Below, one piece after another: positions 58,331-64,000 of a stretch of DNA of 64,000 bases. The position numbers and the translations under genes are program-made. Location of the stretch: positions 15,812,293-15,876,292 of the forward strand of contig CM039210.1 in NCBI GenBank assembly GCA_008360975.2, read 5' to 3'. Origin of the DNA: Lichenostomus cassidix. Lineage: Eukaryota; Chordata; Aves; Passeriformes; Meliphagidae. The notes beneath the pieces are model-generated. The model ran no database searches. It was not told the DNA's origin and saw only the letters and a list, made by a program, of their open reading frames with translations. Position 1 is the first letter of the stretch. Each line of letters begins with the position of its first letter.

Positions 58331-60029
58331 AGTGATAATCCTACTGAATTGCATTTTTAATTATAGAATACTTATCTGTAAATGTGTGCATGCATATGTA
58401 CACACATATTTTGTGCAAAAGTATAGTTTGTTTGCTTTTCTGCTTTATAACTGTTCGAATACTGAGACTTTGCAGGGAGTAGTTTGTTTTTTACAGCAAA
58501 GTATGGCTGCAGGAATAGTTATGTTTGAGCTTCAAATGCAGGTTCCAGTCATATAGTGAAGCTGGACAATAAAGTAAGGAAAAGACAGCTGATACACAGA
58601 AAGGATTATCTAGACAGTGTCCCATCAGTCCGGCCAAATTTGGTGCTGGCATTCCCAAAGGGACTGTAATACAATTATTCTTCTGTCTGCTTTCATTGCC
58701 CCATCAAACACCACCCCAAATATAGATCCCTTTTTCAATAAAATAAGCCCAAACTGTACCATTAGAAGCAGCTTTGAAACAACAACCTAAACAAATATCT
58801 CCTAATGCACAACTCCCCTGTTCTTAAATTGTTGGAGGGAAAAAGCACATCATTCTTTAATCAAAATGGAAATAATTTTATTTGCAAACAAAATTATTTT
58901 AATTAGGAAACTAAAAGTAATTTGGGAAGAAAATACTGAAAATATAGTTTTGTGTGGGCAGAGAGCAGAGGCATCTTTTTCTGTATGTTTATTAACCACG
59001 CAAAGAAAAATTAACAGAAACCCAGAGATGTGAAAGTATAATGATAGCTATGAATCATAAAGTCTAATGAAGGAAAAAATGTAATAAAAAATTTAAAAGT
59101 GTTAAAGACCAAAAAACAAGGAAAAATGCTGTCATTTTACCCTCTCACAATTAAAAGGAGCCAGAGGTTATTTCTTGAATTTCTGTGAAGAGACTGTCTT
59201 ATTTATTTGGATTTTTTATAGTTCAGAAGATATTTGATAAATACTAAAAGCCTAAACTTGTCTTGATTAAAACTTGTTCTATATGTTTAGTAAAAATTTG
59301 TGAAAACCCTGTAAAAATCTATGAAGATTTTATCAAGGAAATAGAGCACAAATTTGGAGCTTCAAAGAAAAAAGGAATTAAGAATATTGGTTCTATCACA
59401 GATGTCCACAGACACAAACATAGAAGTCAAAATGTGCAACTAAAATGCAAAGAAGTAAACCCCCTACTTTAGGAAAATAAAATACAGAAAATGTTTGTAA
59501 TTTGACCATATTTAGTTATGTGCTACCTTTTTTGCTCTTTTTTCTTTTATTTCAAGAAAATTTTATTTCAAGGCCTTTCAAAATAAATAGGAGTGAAACA
59601 TGATTTTAAACATTTTAAAGAAATATTATTTTGACTAACTAAAGAGTGTGACTATCAAAGCATGAGAGCACATTTAGGCTCTGCATATTCTGCAATTCAT
59701 GTCAATGGAAAAAGCCACACTGTCTCTCACTGTGGCAGTATCTGGAGCATATCTTTCCATGACCATTTTACTGATGTAAGCAAATAACCTAGAATTCTTC
59801 CCCCATCCGCAGTTCTTCCTCCAGTCTTGAAGCTCTGACAAATAGTAGCCAGAAATCTAAAGTATGCCAATATCCCAAATACCAGGCATGTATCAAACCC
59901 AAAAAACATCTCCTCCCAAACACTAGTGTCTCTCATTCCTTTAGGTCTTTCCTATAGAAATTGGTTCCAGCAACTTTTGCAGGCTGAGTGATAGAAAAGA
60001 CAGAAGAAACTCAAGTAACAGAAGGGGAG
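58331..60029. other. Gene-free AT-rich DNA
   Basis: Short open frames only (up to 74 codons), none like a known family. Confidence 0.5.
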
Positions 60030-61030
60030 TGTGTGGTGGGTGTTTTGCTAGTGGGTAGGGTCAGAGACACAGACACCAACTTAACAAATAGTGTTATTTA
60101 CTATATTGCAAAACTGCAAAGAATCACAATAGGATAAGCTAAGCAATGCATCTAATCATTACTACAAAAGAATGCCTATAGTGATTAAGAAAAATATATC
60201 ACCAGTTACTCTAATACTTTACTGACGATGGGCGAGAGGAAGCAAGCAGCAGTCTCAATGTGAGATATAAGCAAGCTCCATTTTATTTCACCAAACGAGA
60301 AACTTATATACTGTTACAGATGTTACTAATTATAGCTACACACGTATCTGCAGTCTGTTCTCACATAATCAGGGTTTTTCTTGATGACTCCCTTATTCTT
60401 TTCTCATAACACTTCTGACTCCCTATCTTTTTTCATAACATTTTTCTCACAGCCTAGAAACACACAGCTGTGTTCTCAGGTTTTAGCTTCTCATGACACT
60501 TTACTAGGATTTTTACTGAGGCCTGCCTATGCTAAGGCTTTGTTCAGGCCTGCTCAACTAACACAAGTTTTGCTGGAAAACTGTGTTTTCCAACACTTTA
60601 CCATCATCCGAATCTGAGAAACATTATTTGTTGGGGGGAAGTTGTCATAGTGAAGGACCGGAGATCTATGCCTGGTATCTGGGAAATCCTGCAGTGTGTA
60701 CACCTTTGCAGGATTATCACGAGGCTTCCTGACTTTACTGTGACAGTAGCCCAACTTTTATACTGTTAAACAAATAAACTGACATAATTTCTAATTTCAT
60801 TCTCCTTTTGGCTTTCTCCCAAAACCTGGCCAGGGCTCAAGGAGGGACCAAGGGAGTTGTCTTTGATCCTATACCCCCCATAATTAGGCCAGATGTGGCC
60901 TTATCCGGTTTCTAGATATGGAAAGGTAAATACATATTTTGTCAATAAATGAGCACATATAACAATACTTTGTTAATGAGCAAATATATATATATAACAT
61001 TTGGTTTGAAGGTTCATCTAGAGGTCATTT
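60030..61030 (-). mobile_element. LTR split by a family A LTR
   Basis: Minus-strand order: AACAGTATAAAAGTTG near 60755 and AATAACAC near 60093, with a CACCACACACTCC-type end at the left (about 60030). The family A copy at 60223-60595 interrupts it. The right edge is approximate. Confidence 0.5.
60223..60595 (-). mobile_element. Solo LTR family A (copy 3)
   Basis: 373 bp, minus-strand TGTTGGAAAACACAG to CATCGTCA, flanked by CTTTAC at 60217-60222 and 60596-60601. Confidence 0.93.
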
Positions 61031-64000
61031 TTGGCTCAGGGACTGTTGTTCAGGCCTTAGTACTTCAGTGGGGAATGAGATCTCCCCCAGTGCTGTGCAG
61101 AAACGCAATCAAAGGAATGGGCTGAACCACAGCTCATGCACTGCAATATTAAACCCAGATGTTGCCCACAGAGAACTACTAGGACTATATGAAGATATAT
61201 AAATAAGAGCAAAAATAAAGTGAAGGTTTAATGTTAAGGTCACCGGCCACACTGGCAGCCACAAAGAGGCCACCTTACAGTGGGGGGGGAGGGGAGGGCA
61301 AGGCATTTTGCTCACCCTGGATTGTCCCAGGGGTGCCACGGATGCACCGTTTCTCCTTATGCCCAGGGGCGAGCTGCGCCTCCAGGGATATAATGCTCCA
61401 CCAGGGTTCACACCAGTGTGTTAAAAGTAGCATCGCAGGAAGAGGGTAGTGGGAATGGTTTTGGGTAGGCTGTGCTGTGGCTCCTTGGAGGCTGGGCTGG
61501 AAGGAGGGGTCGGGATCTGGGCTGAGGGAGTGGGGGAGGCACTCTGCAGCTGTCTCACTCGCACTTGAATAAAGTAGAACTTTTCTTTTGGGAGAGGGCA
61601 ACATCTGTGAATACCTTGCTCAATAAGAGATGAGACATATTGAAAACTATATTAAATTACCCTGATTAACAATTTATTCACGAACAGGGAAGCTTTGGAA
61701 GATATCTATAGACAGAGCCGGGGGCTATTCATGCCAGCAGCTAACAGGTTGAAAGGTTTCTGAAGTTCACAGGCTCAGAGCCTTTGTTATGCTAACAGAC
61801 AATCTCAAATCAGCTCCCTGCTGGAGTATGAAATATAAATGATTCCTTGAGAATTTCCAATAAGTTGTCACTCTTGTTCTCCAAATAGCAGGATAAGCTG
61901 CTAATTTTAGCAGGTCCTATCTTTAGCTTCATGAGTCCTAAATTATTGCCTTTGTAGTTCAAATAATATTTTAAGGAAGCAGTCCTACCATAATAGCCCA
62001 AATGTATTTGGTTTTGACTACAAAATAGAAATCAGAAGTTCTCCAAACTTGACTTTTCTCATGCTGGAGGTGTTTGGGAAGGATAAGTGACTGTTGGCAC
62101 TCAGGAGGCCTAGGGCATTAATGCTACAATCTGGGAGTTGCAGAGAACCAAAGGTTCAATCCCTCACCCTTGCTTTGAAAAAAGCCCAGGACAAGATTTA
62201 CATGTCTCAGCAGACTCTAAAGCTACCTGCCTTCCTTTTCACTGGAGAAACCATTTAGGTCTGATTTGGGGTACTTCAAGACAAAGGTCATACAATAGCT
62301 CCCCCCGTCTGTGAAATGATTCAATCCTGCAGTCCCACTGTTTCTGGTGAGCTTCCTGCAGAACCCCACATGTATCTTGGGCAGGAGAGTGAATTACCTG
62401 AGAAGAATCCATCTTTGCTGCCTATAGCTGAGGGCAAGGACATGAGGGAGCTGAATTTAAATAGTTCACAAGGTCTCAGGTTTGAAGTCAGGTCACAGAG
62501 AAATATTCACATAATTCTGCAAAATATCATAGATAATACCATTAAGTGGATAAAAAGTAGTTTTATGCACAAGTAAATCAATCTATTAGAGGATGTGATT
62601 TGGTCTTATTCAGGAAAGAAGAAATCCTCCCTTTTGAATCCGTACAATAGTTGATGAGGAAAAGGCAGGCACATGAGCTTACGGTGGAGGTACTCTGAAC
62701 TGGTGGAATGCAGTCATGGCTGCTTACCTGCACTGGCGGGAGAGAGGAGGGGATGCTTCTGCCTCTGCAGAGCTCTTCTAGCAGGGTGTCCCTGGGATGA
62801 AATAAGTTTCTCATTGCATAACAATGGTAGATAAAAAGTTCAATGTGAGACTAATTTGCTCACACTGGAAATAAAAATACTCCCCGTCCTCCAACCAACA
62901 AAGGCACACATGCACATACTTTTTCAGGGTTAAGTTTTATTAAAAAGAAGATTTTTTTTTTTTTTTGTGCCATAGAAAGGTTCAGGATCATCTGATAAAT
63001 AAGCACAGATTCCTTTTTGTCAAGTCCTGTATTGATACACGCTGGAAAGTGGTTTATTTTGGAGTTGGGAGGTAGAGTTGGAGGGGAGAGGTGATAATTG
63101 TTTTCCTCCTAATCCTCATTTATTTTTCCCTTTTGGAAATGGATCTTGTCAATTGTTGTCTATAAAGCTTTTCAAAGATCCTCAAAAAACCAGGAAAAAC
63201 TAAAGTTTGGTTTATGCTAATTTGCAAGAGGAGAAAGAGGATTCTTTCCCTCCCTTCCTTCCTTCCTTGGATGTATGTGTGGGGATTATTATTCTGAAAC
63301 AGCAGAATCACAAATTATCCATGTCCTCAGTGTTATTAATAACACTTAACACTTGTGACGCGCTTTGCATTTGCAAAGAGCTGAGCAAATACAGTCAAAT
63401 TAGGGTTGCTCTTTTGTTTTACATTTTGATACTTTTTTAAGGGGAAAAAAGTTTTCAAATTTTTTGCAAGTTTTCAAATAAATAAAAACCCACTACATTC
63501 AACCTACTATTGAAAACTTGTTGGTGATTTGCCAGTAGTGCAAATAACCTCTGCAACTGGTAATCTTGAACCAAACAGTCTGTATGTTAATGACGATGCT
63601 GCTGATGGCATTTATTTCATTGACAAATACCTTCACTCCCCAGTGATAGAATTTTGAGCTCTAGAATTTTTTTTCCCTTCTTTAAAAAAAAACAAGCTAT
63701 AACAAGACAGAAATTGTGTAATAGTAGGTCATGGGATTATTAACTTGTATAGTAAACAGAATTTGTTGGGGAAAAAACCTTTTTTGAGCTTATCTTTATA
63801 TAATAGCTTTAGTACAAAGTTAGGAATTGAATGAAATATTCCTTTTGTTAAAATATGATCAACACATTGAAATAGAATCAACATTAGCAAGAACTAATGC
63901 TCTTAAGATTTCTCCAAAGATAATACCAACAAATTTAAACAGTACCAAGTCTTTCAGTACATATCAGCAATATTAGACAGCCTTAAGTTAATTTGGAAAA
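61031..64000. other. Gene-free DNA with simple repeats
   Basis: A GC-rich part at 61260-61580 includes GAATAAAGTAG and may be an LTR end. Simple repeats: T tract at 62951-62966 and (TTCC)n at 63248-63268. No gene supported. Confidence 0.5.

Noticed and set aside
1..64000. tRNA, rRNA or CRISPR features
   Set aside because: No cloverleaf, rRNA core or spaced-repeat array was seen; the tRNA-like matches are retroviral primer sites only.

Overview
ORGANISM. The window looks like bird genomic DNA, most likely from a songbird. It holds chicken-repeat-1 (CR1) LINE pieces, many long terminal repeats (LTRs) with avian ERVL and ERV2/ERVK character, and several gamma-type (class I) endogenous retroviruses (ERVs), all in AT-rich intron-poor sequence. 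I see no ordinary multi-exon host gene. The density and nesting of ERVs resemble avian W-chromosome or pericentromeric DNA, but that placement is inference. LAYOUT. 0.9-4.4 kb: minus-strand class I ERV with LTR, Pro-like primer site, minisatellite-bearing leader, gag with a 0.5-kb GC-rich insertion, then a deletion joining gag to the end of integrase. 7.7-11.4 kb: a very young minus-strand ERV2 (two 356-bp LTRs differing at about one base, 6-bp target duplication CTAGCG, tRNA-Trp primer site) that carries only part of gag plus a plus-strand block containing host coding sequence; one part matches the start of nucleoporin NUP214. 12.9-29.7 kb: a patchwork of CR1 in both orientations, an ERVL pol split by an LTR, several solo LTRs with target duplications, and ERV2 envelope remains. 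29.7-38.7 kb: a complete plus-strand class I provirus with 478-bp LTRs and a tRNA-His primer site. Its gag, pro and pol carry at least nine disabling lesions, but env is open from end to end, and a second overlapping reading frame with a membrane segment lies between pol and env. 38.7-about 46 kb: minus-strand class I ERV cut by three later LTR insertions. 46-50.2 kb: ERVL LTRs and a clean nested pair of LTRs. 50.2-64 kb: mostly AT-rich, gene-free DNA with scattered LTRs and one CR1 3' end. HOW IT FITS TOGETHER. The window records many successive insertions rather than an operon-like system. Of the ERV genes, only the env of the 29.7-38.7 kb provirus is still clearly open. The best candidates for something new are that env, the pre-env frame beside it, a cysteine-rich module inside its pol, and the host-sequence capture in the young ERV2. 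Virus genes are described with their breaks only; nothing is reconstructed.
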